In this document: piece by piece, positions 1 to 27,999 of the stretch
Numbering within the stretch: the first letter of the stretch is position 1
How the letters are laid out: every line of letters starts with the position of its first letter
Assembly (NCBI GenBank): GCA_037893225.1
Contig: JAZGUH010000484.1
Location: 806,001-870,000, forward strand
Source of the DNA: Hippasteria phrygiana
Taxonomy: Eukaryota; Echinodermata; Asteroidea; Valvatida; Goniasteridae
Reading direction: 5' to 3'
DNA: 64,000 nt
Notes under the pieces: generated by a model
The model's database searches: none
Seen by the model: the letters and a program-made list of their open reading frames with translations, nothing else
What the model was told of the DNA's origin: nothing
Translations under genes and position numbers: made by a program

Positions 1-2
1 TG

Positions 3-15878
<15,876 letters not shown>

Positions 15879-18800
15879 AAGGATCGTACGACGGATGGAT
15901 TCTAGTGAAAGGCCTCTAACATACGCAAGTTGGTTGTAGTTGGACATCAAAGACTCAAGAAGAGCTTGTGGATAATTGCGTCTGGGATCATCCCCTAATT
16001 TCTTAACTGTCCTGCTGAGCAGATTGCCAAGAAGATACAAGCCATTCAGAAGTTTGAGGTCTCTCCTAGTGGATATTTGAGCATCTGAGATGTTAGAGAA
16101 AACAGGGCCTCTGTAAAGTGTCTTTATACAGATAAATAAGTTGCTGTTTTGGTGCTCTTCAGTTGAACACTACAGAGTGATAAAATTTGTAAAAGAAAAA
16201 ATGCAGTTGAACTTGTTGTGCCGAAATTGGCATTTTGAAACTTGAAGCCTGGTCTGTTTCTCTGAGGTGTGGTCACCATGAGATTTGTGCAAGGTGCAAG
16301 ACTTTAAACAGATTCCAGGCTAAGGTATTATTGTGTGAAGAAGAGAAGGAAGTATAATAACTGAGGACAACGGAATTTGGAGAAAGCTGCAAGAATGAAG
16401 CTTTATTTGCAAGACAACGAGCAAGAGACCAACGCATTGAAGTGACAGAATTATGTAACTGTTTTCATGTAAGAACCCTACTGCCATGTAAATAGACTTA
16501 CTGCTGCATACCAATTGCAGTATGTTTTCCAAGACGAGTTTTCCAATTGTTGGTGACATTGTATTGCTTGTAACTTGTGTACATCAATCTTGAATGCTGG
16601 CAAATTCACTGATTGGTGCCATGAATCGTGGGTAATACATTGTGACTCGATGCAGATTGCAAACTCTGGAAAACTCGTAAGCATGAGAAACACAGTGCAA
16701 TTGGAAGGCAGTATTAATGAATTAACCCTGATCGAAGTTGTGGTTAAAAACCTTAAAAGGGACCACTGATTGTGCTGACTTGTATTCAGTGAATTGCGAG
16801 CAATTCACCATTAAGTCTCTTTTCTTACTGTGTTAAATAGTCGTTACATAAAATCATGCTTAGGGTTATATTAATTGGGCATAGTATAGAGCAGCATGTT
16901 TATATGTGAAGTACTACAAGTCTACAGATTACCAGTCTGGTAACCAACGATTCATAAGTGAAATGTTGGAAGGTGGCAGGTTGTTGTTTAGACAAATATT
17001 AAGAGCACACAGTTGTTGCGAATTGTGAAGCAACTTTGTGTCCACTATAATTTGTCTAATTAAATGTACATTAACTAAACCTTTGTTTTATAGTTTCAGT
17101 ATATCAACTGAGCAATTTAGCCGCAAAATTAAATTGATTGTTGTAAATAGATTAATGAGAGATGTTGAAAAATAGCTGCAAAAGTCTTTGAAAGGATACC
17201 AGTTGTTGCCAATAATGCATTTTTTTGCTGTTCTCATAACAAGGATCATGAAAAAGTTGTCAGGACATTTTGTGTCTGCATGCCTAAAATTAAATAATTT
17301 AACTGAAAAGATATATAATACACACAAAATAAAAATCCATTTATATTTTCATTTCATGTAGTGTGTGAAAATGCCTATTTTTCAGGAGAGCAGTAGCAGA
17401 TAACTTATTACAGCTGATTTGAGGATTTGTTGCTTTGTGAATACTGTTTGCCTTATGAAAAATAATGCAAAGTTGTACAAGCATTTGACTTCGTTTAGAA
17501 TCACACCAGAAACGGTGCTGTCGAATCAACTAACAGAAGAAAAGTGTGATGACCTAACCCTCATTGTGCCTTGAGTAGCTGGGGAGGGGTGTATATGGGG
17601 AGGGGTGTGGCTGTAGAGGGGTGTGGCTGTTGTTAATAGACTGAGCCTGTAGGGTTTGAACAGTTTAGTATGTGTGCAGGCATTGCTGTCGATTGCAGGA
17701 AAATGTTGTTTCCTTTTATGTTTTTAAAAACTTGACTCGGATGACATAGGCAAAGCATATGCAGTGAAGAAGCGCTTCAGATATTTATTTCAGAAACTCA
17801 AGATTTTTGTAGCTTTCTGGAATTATTTTTGAATGCAGTTGTCAGTAGTTTTGGGTGTTAGTTTTTTTGTGTACAAGATTTACTACGTGCTGCTGTTATA
17901 TATGCGGAAAGTTTTTCCATTGTGAATTCTGGCGAGTCTTGTAAAGTTAAACTGTTTTTGTGGTGTTTTTCTTAAACAGCTAGCGTATTCACTTGTATAA
18001 AATCAAAGCAAGGTGAAAGTGTTTTTGATTTTACAAGAAAGTTGCAAAGTTGCGTCATTGGTGCCTGAGCAGATATATATTTTTTAGGTGTGTGACGTTT
18101 CAGTCGTTTCATTTGTAAATTAATCATCTTAATGTAACAAAAGGCTGAAAACTTTGTGTATTGTTTTACAAATCAAAAGCTGCAAGCGCATGTCAGTAAC
18201 TTGTTTTATCGTCATTTTTAATTGATATGTGTTTTTAAAGATCTTGCAGAACCTTGAAGGTATATTTAAACTTTATTTTCTCTGATTCTCACAAATTGTT
18301 TATTTAACACTTGATTGTGGGAATAATTTTGTTTACAAGACTGAGTATCAAGATCATTATTGTGGATCTTTTAACGGAAATTTAAATCTCCAAAATGGAA
18401 CATATCAGATGCGGGTTTTTTTTCAAATTGTGTATTGCTGAGGATAAAAAAGCTGAGAAAAAACCTTACCTTACAAATTATTTTTTATGAAACAAAAAAG
18501 GACTGATTTTGTAGGTTTTAATGTTGAAAAATGCAGATAGTTGCATTTTAAGATTTTCTTTCACCTGGTAATTATCAGTGTATTTTCTACATTATATAAA
18601 TAACTACTTTACTCATTATGAATGAGTTAGAAATGAAGAGAAATTGACAAGATAAGTAGAGGTAAAAACTGAAAATTGTGAGAAGTTGTATTTCAACAAC
18701 AAAAAATGTTCATTACGTAAATGCAAGATTCATCTCTCATGTCAATTTCATGTCCTATGTTTAAGTCAGTTACAACTCAGCGCTGTGTATTCCTATACTG

Positions 18801-19010
18801 CATTATATAAGTACTCAGTGTAAATAGTATACATTAACTGATACTTCTACAATTTTAGTATTTTAAGGTGTATGGTTAGGTGTAGTTGCAAGGAATTTGT
18901 GCAAAGTGCTGCCGTTTGTTGAAGCTTGACCTTATCTCATAGCTCGTGCTGTTCAAAAGGTACATTCTGCTACTACACAGGTGTAGGTTAACAAAAGTAA
19001 GCAATAAAAA
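15879..19010 (+). other. FGFR 3' untranslated region / 3' flank
   Basis: AT-rich sequence without a supportable gene follows the stop codon. Candidate poly(A) hexamers AATAAA lie at 17328 and 19003, so the 3' UTR may be about 1.5 or 3.1 kb. A GGGGAGGGGTGTGGCTGT-type minisatellite lies at about 17,578-17,635. Where the transcript ends cannot be decided from sequence alone. Confidence 0.45.
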
Positions 19011-20270
19011 CATCAAAGTTTGCCTAATTTACATGTACATGTGTATATTAATCACACATATCTTACTCAGTTGTCGTAGAAATGTAGAAATCATTTTTGT
19101 TAGATTCAGCATTTGTAGTTCTCAGAAGCTCGTGAAATTCTTGGTAATACTTTAAATGATTGTATCATGTAAATTGTGTTTAAATTAGGGAAACATGAGG
19201 AAAATATCACCTTAATCAGGTATTGCAGCGATCTGTTGTCCAAAATTTGATATCTATATTTAAGCAGATTGGATCAAATTAATTTTGATATATTTTCCAC
19301 AAAAACAGAGGTCAACAATTTTCTCAAAAATCATGATTTTGTTTTTAACAATCCTGTCACATAACAATATTAATTTGTTATATTATGTATATTCGGTGAT
19401 TTGTTGTCAACAATTTGAGAATTATTTAATCTGTTTCGATGAAAATACAATTATATATTATTCATCTTGTCGATCTACCCTATTCAGACCAAATTTTAAA
19501 GTTATTGTTAATGTTAACATGAAAGCCGTCACTTGAAAAACTTGAAAATGTTCAACCATGGAATAATGAAAGGAACTTTCTAGATTAAACTTCATGACCT
19601 TTCATAATCAAAATCACGACCCAACAAACTGATGTTGATTTTAAAGGAACATTTCCAAGGTTACTCAATGAATCAGTTACCTAATATAGCCGTTGCCAAA
19701 GACATATATCAGGCCGTGACGGTCTTTCAGAAAACTAGTTCGTGTTGTAACTGTAGCACAGTATCGTAATACACTGTTTTCCCTGCTGTCACAGCATTTA
19801 GAAAGTACTTCAAAAAGGTATAGAATGTTACTGGAAAGTCATATTTCCAGCAAGAGACTTTGTTGATTTTTGTCCTCCCCGAATGTCCATTTAGTTTCAA
19901 AACTCGGCGTCCTTTTTGGCAGTCGTACAATTTTAGCATTGATGTATTCAGTTCCATGTGTGTTGTATTCATGTCACACAGTTCAATCACCCGAGACATC
20001 ATCAAGTCTTTCAATTTATACGGCTGTTTGTATAATTTGTTGGTAAAAAACCAAATCATTGATTATGTGACGTACCTCAGCATGGAGGATGGACATAAAA
20101 ACTTTAAATCGCAGACATTGATGGACCAGCATGCGCATTTACTTCTTGGTATACATATCATCTAATGTTGCCTTTAATATTAAATTTTTAAAGCTGACTA
20201 TCATGTTGGACAGTAACTGAACTTTGGCACTCAAGCAAACCATGGTGTTGCGTTCACGTGGTATATACCT
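19010..20270. other. AT-rich intergenic stretch
   Basis: No gene, repeat or structured element that I can support. Several short ORFs on both strands have no recognisable domain. Confidence 0.5.
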
Positions 20271-20399
20271 CATTATGGAAGGTTTTTCTCAATTGTGTAT
20301 ATTAAAGAGTTCACAGCTTTAAGCGGTGGTGTTGCGTCATTCGCTTTGGTGTCGGTTGTTAGAAACGGGTTGGTCTGAAAAATGGGGGAGGGGGTAACG

Positions 20400-20880
20400 T
20401 GCCTTTCCATTTGAAGCAAGATATGGGACGGAGGAACACCACCCCCCCCCCCCCCCCCCCCCCCACCTTCCCCCACCTTCCCCTCTTTTGAGTTGGTCAT
20501 TGTGCTCCCGGAATCTCGGGAATTCCTTTCAGATATCTGGGGGATGTGTTGGGTAACAATAGTCTGAAGTGTGTAGATAGGGTTATAGGGACAAGAGGGG
20601 TACCCTTGGTCCCCATATCGTGCTGGGTACATGTTTATGCCTTCCTGCAGTGATGTACATGTATTGGGTCAGTGAAAGGAAGCGTATGATGCACGATATG
20701 GGGCAGAGGGAAACCCGTCTTTTGTGTTGGTCATTGTGTTCCCGGAATCTCAGAAATTCTTTTCAGATCTCTAAGGAGGGATGTGTTAGGTATTAGTCTG
20801 GAAAGTGTATACGGTATAGGAACAATGGGGGAGGGGGTGCCCCTCTGCCCCATATCGTGCTGGGTATAAAAGGAAGGGCT
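20400..20880. repeat. Imperfect tandem duplication, unit about 235 bp
   Basis: Two diverged copies, 20,481-20,632 and 20,716-20,870. Both run from TTGGTCATTGTGYTCCCGGA to CCCCATATCGTGCTGGGTA. A C run of about 22 bases (20,443-20,464) precedes the first copy. Confidence 0.8.
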
Positions 20881-20989
20881 GAAAAGTCAAATTAATACTG
20901 TTCGGACAAGGTGGTTGAACAGTTTTTTGACAATCGGCTTGAATTGAAACTAATTGGCAAAGGCAATGTTTCATGCGTGGAGGGATCTA

Positions 20990-21080
20990 CACTATGAACA
21001 TCTAACAAAAGAAAACCCACGCAGTGCTTTGTTTGTAACAAAGGACTGCGTGGGTTTTCTTTTGTTAGATGTTCATAGTG
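20990..21080. mobile_element. 91-bp CACTA-type palindromic MITE, copy 2
   Basis: Same length and sequence as the copy at 520-610, except one arm mismatch and the loop TGT instead of ACA, meaning it is inserted in the opposite orientation. Flanked by CTA on both sides, a 3-bp duplication different from that of copy 1. Confidence 0.88.
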
Positions 21081-21158
21081 CTAGTCCACTGTTTTAGTCA
21101 TTTCTGATACCTGAAGGAACCAAGAGTTTTTTTTAATATGAAAAACACTGATAAAATA

Positions 21159-22214
21159 TAGGTTTTCCCGGACGATTTCGGAAAATGTGCACATTAATTT
21201 GTAAAAGATGCATTCGTTTTCGTGCGAAATAGAATGAACGTTCACAATCTCGTTTTCAATTGATAATTCTATTTCCATAAAGGTGCATTCAGACGTAAAA
21301 AATCAGCGTACGATTTCCCGAATGTGCACTGAATTAGTAATTGATAATTTATTTTAGCGCGAATTCGAATGCACATCCGCAATCCTGTTTTCCTTTCAAT
21401 TTATCACCAATCTATTTCGCTAAATGTGCAGCCGATTTCCCGCGTAGTGTTTTTTTTTTTTAAAGCATCCCTGGTCAAGCATTGGAATTCATTTATTTGT
21501 TAACAAAAGTAACATATGGGGAACTGAACCAGGTGGTCTTATAGTCTTTTGAAACATACCAAAAAATATGCTGAAGAAAATCGTTCTTTCTTTGCTCAGC
21601 ATTTGCCACGGTCGCATCATATAGCCAAATTTCACAGTTGACATACCGGTAGGCCTCCTAAAATATCCAATAATGGTAGACAATCGAACTGATAAAATGA
21701 GAGAGAACTCTAAGAAATATAGAAAGACGTGAAAATACAATTAAGACAAAGAACCACCAACAATAAAAGAGAACAAACACATTAATGATCAATTAGGTCT
21801 ACAATACATTGATTAATTAATTAATTAATCAATTAAAGTTGTATCGTGAATTGTATAGGCCTATATACTTTATTTAAATTCTATGCAGAATTTGCGAATT
21901 TAAATTGTAACAAATGAAAACGAATATTCAATTCAGGCCGTGCCACAATGACAAATCGATTTGCTGCGAAATAGATTGCACATTCCTAATAATCGGCCAC
22001 ACATACGTCAAACCGAAAGCCTAATCACGTATCTGTAATCGTTTAAATGAAACGTTATGCACATTCATTTATTTGAATGATACAAAATGAAATCGAATGC
22101 TAGTTTTTGCGAAAATGAAACCCGGATATACGTCGTTCTCAAAATCAGCGCGAAATTGAATTCAAGTTTTACAAACATTTATGCACATCTTGCGAAATCG
22201 TCCGGGAAAACCTA
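21159..22214. mobile_element. 1.06-kb TIR element, TA duplication
   Basis: Ends TAGGTTTTCCCGGACGATTT and its reverse complement, near-identical over about 34 bp, flanked by TA. The interior repeats diverged words such as AATGTGCAC, GAAATAGATT and CGATTTCCCG, and has no transposase-like ORF, so it is non-autonomous. It starts 79 bp after the CACTA palindrome. Confidence 0.8.
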
Positions 22215-22635
22215 TAATAAAAACAAAATTTAAAATGAAACTAAATAAGTTTCACTTTAAAATTCTGGAAGGGAAGTATATCTTTTCAACTGCCGAAGTC
22301 GTATAAAAGCAAAGAACTTTGAAGTTTCTAATCTATTTAATAAACAAATTGACAACTTTCAACCATTGTGTCCCACACTTTAAGCAAGTTCGATTAACTA
22401 CTATAAAGTTTACCAAGTTGGCAATAGTTGGACTAACGTTGCCGATCGCGGGCTGGTCGACCACGTCCACTTTATGTAGGCCCTATATAAATTTAAGTGA
22501 GAAAAGAAAACTAACAGGAGTGGGACTTCAGCCTGCACCCTATGGAATACCGTACCGAACTGTACGATATTATTGTCAAGTCGTATCCCACGATGTCGCT
22601 TTTTATTTCAATATCCAATAGCGGAGACCCGCCAT

Positions 22636-22852
22636 TCCCAGGTTGTATGGTAACAAAATCGAGCGTGATCCCTAGCTTTTCCACATTATGGGTTTACGAC
22701 TTCTGACTCGCTCCCTGAACAAAGACGCGGACAATTTGGGAGACCGCGCCGCCAACATAGGGCGGTGTGGTATATAGAGCACATCTGTACGGCAGGTTCA
22801 AATCTCGCTCCTGACAGTTTTCTTTGTTCACTTTGAAAATTCATTCAAACGT
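22636..22852 (+). mobile_element. tRNA-related SINE, copy 2 (longest)
   Basis: Contains the 5' module (CCAGGTTGTATGGTAAC to GACAATTTGGGAGACCGC), a decayed tRNA-like core missing part of the A-box arm, B-box GGTTCAAATCTCGCTCC and the tail TTTCTTTGTTCACTTTGAAA. Confidence 0.8.
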
Positions 22853-24250
22853 AAATTCCCAAAGAAATTCATCGACAAGGAAACCGAACCAGTTCTTGGT
22901 TTATTTATGACCGTCCATGACCGACAAAACGCACAGTGGGTGGTTCCTGATAGTGATAGTCACGAGACGTAGTAGATGAGGCGGCCTCGCCTGCTGCGTT
23001 CGAACGATCGGGTCAACGTGTCGTCGTCGTCCAACAATCTCTTGTGGTTAATAACCATGGTAGCGCCCTCCAGTGACGGTCATACATGTAAAACGCGAGA
23101 GATGAGATCTGTGAACGGCCACGGGGTGAGGATTTGTTTTAAAAACAGAGGATCCGTTACCGCCTTTTCCCATTTATGTAATGTCACTTGTAGTTGTAAG
23201 ACTAGAGTACTTTTGAATAATTTAAGACACCTTTCTTCATACTTCTTTGAGAAATAGACTACATAATTTAGTTTATATTGGAGTGGCAGTAGACAGTCCT
23301 ATTTTAAAGTTTTTGTACCAAAATCAAAATAATGTGTGAACCTTGTCATTTCAAACAGAAAATGTACTTAATTGGGGTTGCCAAAAATCTTTCATATTCA
23401 TAAACCATGTTCCCATTGGACTTTTCCTCGTGGTAAGTTACCCCGAATCACATTGTCAACATTCCTTTGCGTAATTAGCTACCGGTATTCTTTCCTAATT
23501 CGGCTTTTGTGCGGCACTATCATTCTTTGTGTTTCCCAAAATAATTTCACAAGGAATTAACTGGCTGTCGCTCTTGGGCATGTTAAGAGAGCAAGAGTGA
23601 GTTTCAGTGATGCCATTTATCAAAATTTCTTTCAAGTATTAGCACTTCTTGCTTGCAGTGTCAGCCAGGTTTAACAACTGTACTTAAATTGCAGAAATAT
23701 TAGCGTCTCTTGCAGAAGGATTACTGTAAGGGTCAGTGCTATCCATTAGTGCAGCCCTAACCTTAACATGTTCAAAACACTTCCAAGCCTTCCTTGATAT
23801 TGATGGGAGACAACTTAAACCCAGGTGAATCACGCAGCACTCGAAAAATGATAAGATGTTTATAAATGTTGTCAATTTCCGAGTTGTGCTCTGATCTAGT
23901 GTAAACCAAAGTCAAGTGTGTTATTAGTGACTGAGGTGTTGGGGCGATGTTATTGTAGCAAATTATAATTTTTTTATGGGGGCTTAAATGAGTTGTCTGG
24001 TTTGGGAATGACAGAAGTTGCCTGTCATCGCTAAACTGACAACCAATTATTGTCCGACCGCTGTGGTTATTATTTATTTATCTGCATTATGAGCATGGCC
24101 GTGGTGGGATTGAAATGGTTTGGTGATTTGGAAAATTTAGGATGAGAGAGAATGTGTATGCGTTTATCACAGATCGTGAAGAATTTCCATAAATTATTCC
24201 CCTCTCTCAAAATGCTGTTTGCTTCATCTAAGCTTTTAAAAAATATAGTT
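22853..24250. other. Non-repetitive intergenic stretch
   Basis: No gene or repeat recognised. Short ORFs, for example 22976-23257 (+), have no domain or splice context that would support them. Confidence 0.4.
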
Positions 24251-24303
24251 TCAAGATTTTCAAGTGACCAAAGAATACTGGCAGGAATGGGATTTGAACC
24301 TGT
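24251..24303 (-). mobile_element. SINE fragment
   Basis: Tail plus B-box only, in reverse: CAAGTGACCAAAGAATACTG, GCAGGAATGGGATTTGAACC. Confidence 0.65.
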
Positions 24304-25063
24304 AAATTTGTTTTCTGTTTGAACTCAAAGATATTTGATAAAGGAATTTTGCCTGTGCTTTGTTGTGGCATGATGAAAAGATGCAGGTTAATTTAAACCC
24401 GAGGTGGAGTTTTAGGTTTGAAAATCCCAACAAATTTCATTTTGTTTTAATTCTCATAAATCAGCTGAGGTCTTCAATTTGATGTGTCCCCCCCCCCCCC
24501 CAGTGATTTCAGCTTCTTTCCCAATTCCCTGTCCAGAACTGTGCATGATGAATGAAGATGAGAAGTGAACAACTTCTTGATGCACTCCTGATCATACCCT
24601 TGAAGAAACTGAAATAATTCTGAAGCAAGAGAATAATGATGAGAAAGAGTTAAACAACAAACTCATGCTGAAACAAGATCAAGCAAAATTTAAACACAGT
24701 GTCTTTTCTAACATGTACATGCTATAATGAATGATGTTTTGCACGCTAGGGCCTTAAAGGCATTCTCCTTGGAATCTTTAAGATTTGGAAAAAGTTTTCT
24801 TTTTAAAAATCTCTTTACTGCCTCCTCTCAGTCTTTAGTTTACTTTTACTTGTCTCCCAAGTCTCTGGTACAGTATTCCTTTATTTTGACTTGTACTGCG
24901 CAGCCCTCAAGATATCCTTACATACCTGGTACCTAAAGATCCATTATAGTTTGTAAACTTTGTTGTAGTCTTTTTATCAGCAGCAATTACCCCCATTAGA
25001 GGTGTTAACTGGTCCTCCTTTCCCTTTCCTCCTTGTTTTCAGGAGCAATGCCGCTCCTTAATA

Positions 25064-25296
25064 CTGGACAATACTGCTCTAATCTGGACAGCACTGGACT
25101 AAACCAGTCTAATGAGCTGGCATGTGCACAGAGGTAGGAATTGACTGACTAGATTCTCTGTGGTGTGAGGGGTTTATAAAGGGAGGGGTTCTTCAAAGTT
25201 ATTTTTACCAGACAATACCGCCCAAATCTGGATGATACTGGCTCCAACCAGTCCTGACCAGTGATGCACAGTAAATTAATGAGCTGGTATCTGATA
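25064..25296. repeat. Diverged direct repeat
   Basis: Two related blocks about 145 bp apart, both with ACAATACYGC, AATCTGGA, ACCAGTC and AATGAGCTGG in the same order. Confidence 0.55.
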
Positions 25297-26839
25297 TGTG
25301 GGTATTTTGAGAAGTGTTATATGGTCAATGCAGTGGGCTTGTGAGTTGATGTATAGAGAATGGTTATGTTTTGGCTGTGTGAATCATTATTATTGTTTTT
25401 TGTTTGGTGTGGGGGGGGGGGGGGGGGGGGGTTGTACTGGACTTATGAAGCTTACATGTTAGGTTGCAAAGATTACAAAATATTTTATTGGAACACTTGC
25501 ACAACATTTTTTCTTTAAATTTAACCATAACAATCCCAAATCCTCCAATTTTAATATGATTTTGCATGCACCCTAGGGTGTTAGGGTTAAATTACTCTAG
25601 AAAAAAAGGAGAAAATCAAAATAGTATAGAGTTAGCCTGGACATGAATCTAAGACTGATGGACTGCTTTCCCAAAAAATTGAAGAATAATTGATTTCAAT
25701 TACTGTAATCAGCATCCCCTTGATAGTTTCTTTAAAAATTGCTTGACTCGTCAAGAAAAACATTGACAAATGAGTCACACTTTCAAAACATTGCCCAGAT
25801 TTTTTTCCGATTTCTTGTGGCATGTCTGGAGCCTTTACAATGTAAACTTGTCACCATACCTCTTGGCATTTTACAGGCGTTTATCTTGAGAAATACACAA
25901 AAGCAGTTCTTTATCTGTGGGAGAACTGAAAATCTGGAGCAGGTAGCCAGAGGCTATACAGGGAATGTCTCGCTTATCTCCCTGTCTTACGAAAATGGCA
26001 CGCTTTTAAAGTTGTGAAAATGTTGCCGAGGGATAGTGAGATCATGTGACATGTGTCGCATCCAGTTGTCGACCTACATTGTACCACCATGGAACCCTTG
26101 GATGTAATTTTCTATTGGAATGGACAAGTGGATTAGTTGGATGGAGTTTTAACAACGAGGGTTAAAAATCACATCCAGAGTCCAAAATTAAAATCAGGTT
26201 TAAGTAGTTGTTAAACCAGAAGTCACAATGGACTCTTTGTCAAGGTGGAACAATAGTTTACAGGCTTCAGATGTGATTTTGAATATAGAGTAGGGTGTGA
26301 TTTTTGATGCCTTCTTTCAAAATTACATCATCCTAATCCCCCTGTCCATTTTTAAATTGACGAAAAACTACGCCTGCTGTCAACTGTCTGACAAACGGCA
26401 CCTTTTCAAGGGATGGTCATGTGCATTATATATTAGCTTCTCCTTCTAAATGATCCTTCCAACCACAGCACTTTTAGGACGAATGTTTTCTTTTTTGTCT
26501 CTAAGGCAATGTGTTCCTTTGAGGTCAGTGGAACAAAGGGAAGGGGCATAACCCCCATTTTAGTACAAGCCCTGTCATCTTTAAGAATCTTGTCAGAACC
26601 AGGAGCTAAAAGCCTAGACAATATGGATGGGGATGGGTTAAATGCTTGTTCTCCCTCAACTGCTTGCAACTATGCTTTTCTTCTCGAAAATGTACGGTAC
26701 ACTGTGGACCCTTTGGGTGTGATTCTCTATTCATAATGGACAGGGTGATGTAGGACAATCTTTTTCAGTCATAGCAGTGTTTATGACAAATGCTTTTTGT
26801 AGCCTGGGTGCCTCCAAGGCAACGTGTCCCTTCTGAAAG

Positions 26840-27020
26840 GTCTCTCTGAAAATTGGGATAATTTCTTTGGTATCTATTGAAGATTTATCCTCTGTTTAAT
26901 TCTGGACCCAGGGAAACTGTAACTGTGGTTGAGCTGGCAACCTAAAATGTGGCCAACCCGGGCAACCCCCACCACCTCTGTTGTAGCCCTTTACAGAGTG
27001 GCCTTGTGTTGGGTAACTTC
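26840..27020 (-). repeat. Dispersed repeat family A, copy 2
   Basis: Reverse-strand copy with GGTATCTATTGAAGATTTAT, CCACCACCTCTGTTGTAGCC and CCTTGTGTTGGG. Confidence 0.8.
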
Positions 27021-27344
27021 CAAACAACTTTTACTTTGTTTGTTTGTTGACGTGTTTGTGAATGTCTGGCTGTGCAGTAGCTTGTGGGCTTGTCTTATCT
27101 TCATCAAGGCCCACTGAAGTGAAAGGGGATGCAAGAAGAAATTCCTTCCATTGCATTCAGTCAGGAACATGTTAATTCATAAGTCATTTCTTTTAATTAA
27201 GAAATGAATAATGAAATTGGCATATATATGCTGTTAGTGTTTCTGCTAGAAATAAAGCACTTCTGGCTATACTATTACCCCCGATTGACAGGTTTATATT
27301 TATTCCTGGATCCATCTCAACTCCTAGCTTTAAGCATTAGGCAG

Positions 27345-27470
27345 TCTTAGGCACTGTGTTCCTGTGTTACCCTTATGCGGGGAGCCGCTGCAAGTACTAC
27401 ATCCCACAGTGGGATTCGAACCCACTGTCTTAATCTTGAAGTCTCCCTAACTGCAGGGCCACAAGACTCA
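27345..27470 (-). repeat. tRNA-like B-box repeat
   Basis: Contains GTGGGATTCGAACCCACTG, a reverse-strand B-box in a context typical of a tRNA-derived SINE. The rest of the element is too diverged to delimit. Confidence 0.4.
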
Positions 27471-27999
27471 GAAGTATTGAGCTGATTAGTAGAGTTGTCA
27501 ATCTGAAAAATGGCCTTATGAATATGACTACTAGTACTTCCCTCCCTCTTCCCAAAAGGTAACAGATTATATCCTGATGAAGATCGCAATGAACAATTGT
27601 GGTAACACTGATGTCTGCCACCACCAGTCATATCAACCCACCAATGTCTGCACTTGTGGTAATGTGATTGACAAACAATTAACACACTCACATGTTCCCT
27701 TAAAACTTGGCTGATGTAAGAGAGTGCTTGTCAAATGCATGAATGCAGAGGGCTCGGTCTGGGTGACATTGCCGATGGGATGTTTGGAGAAGTTCCCCAA
27801 AAATGCTCATAGCTAGCGGCTATTGTGCCAGGGACAAAGACCATGAAATCCCCCAGGTTCTTGCTGTAGACTGCACCTTCACTTGTCTCTGGGAAAACAA
27901 CGCTTAAAGTCTTGCGCACGCCAACGCAAATATACCTGGAATTTTAAAGTCAAAGTGTTGCTCAATTGTACCTTGCCGGCCAATCATATTGTGGAGATT

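Noticed and set aside
20286..20632. 119-codon minus ORF containing polyglycine
   Set aside because: It reads through a C/G homopolymer inside a tandem duplication; no domain.
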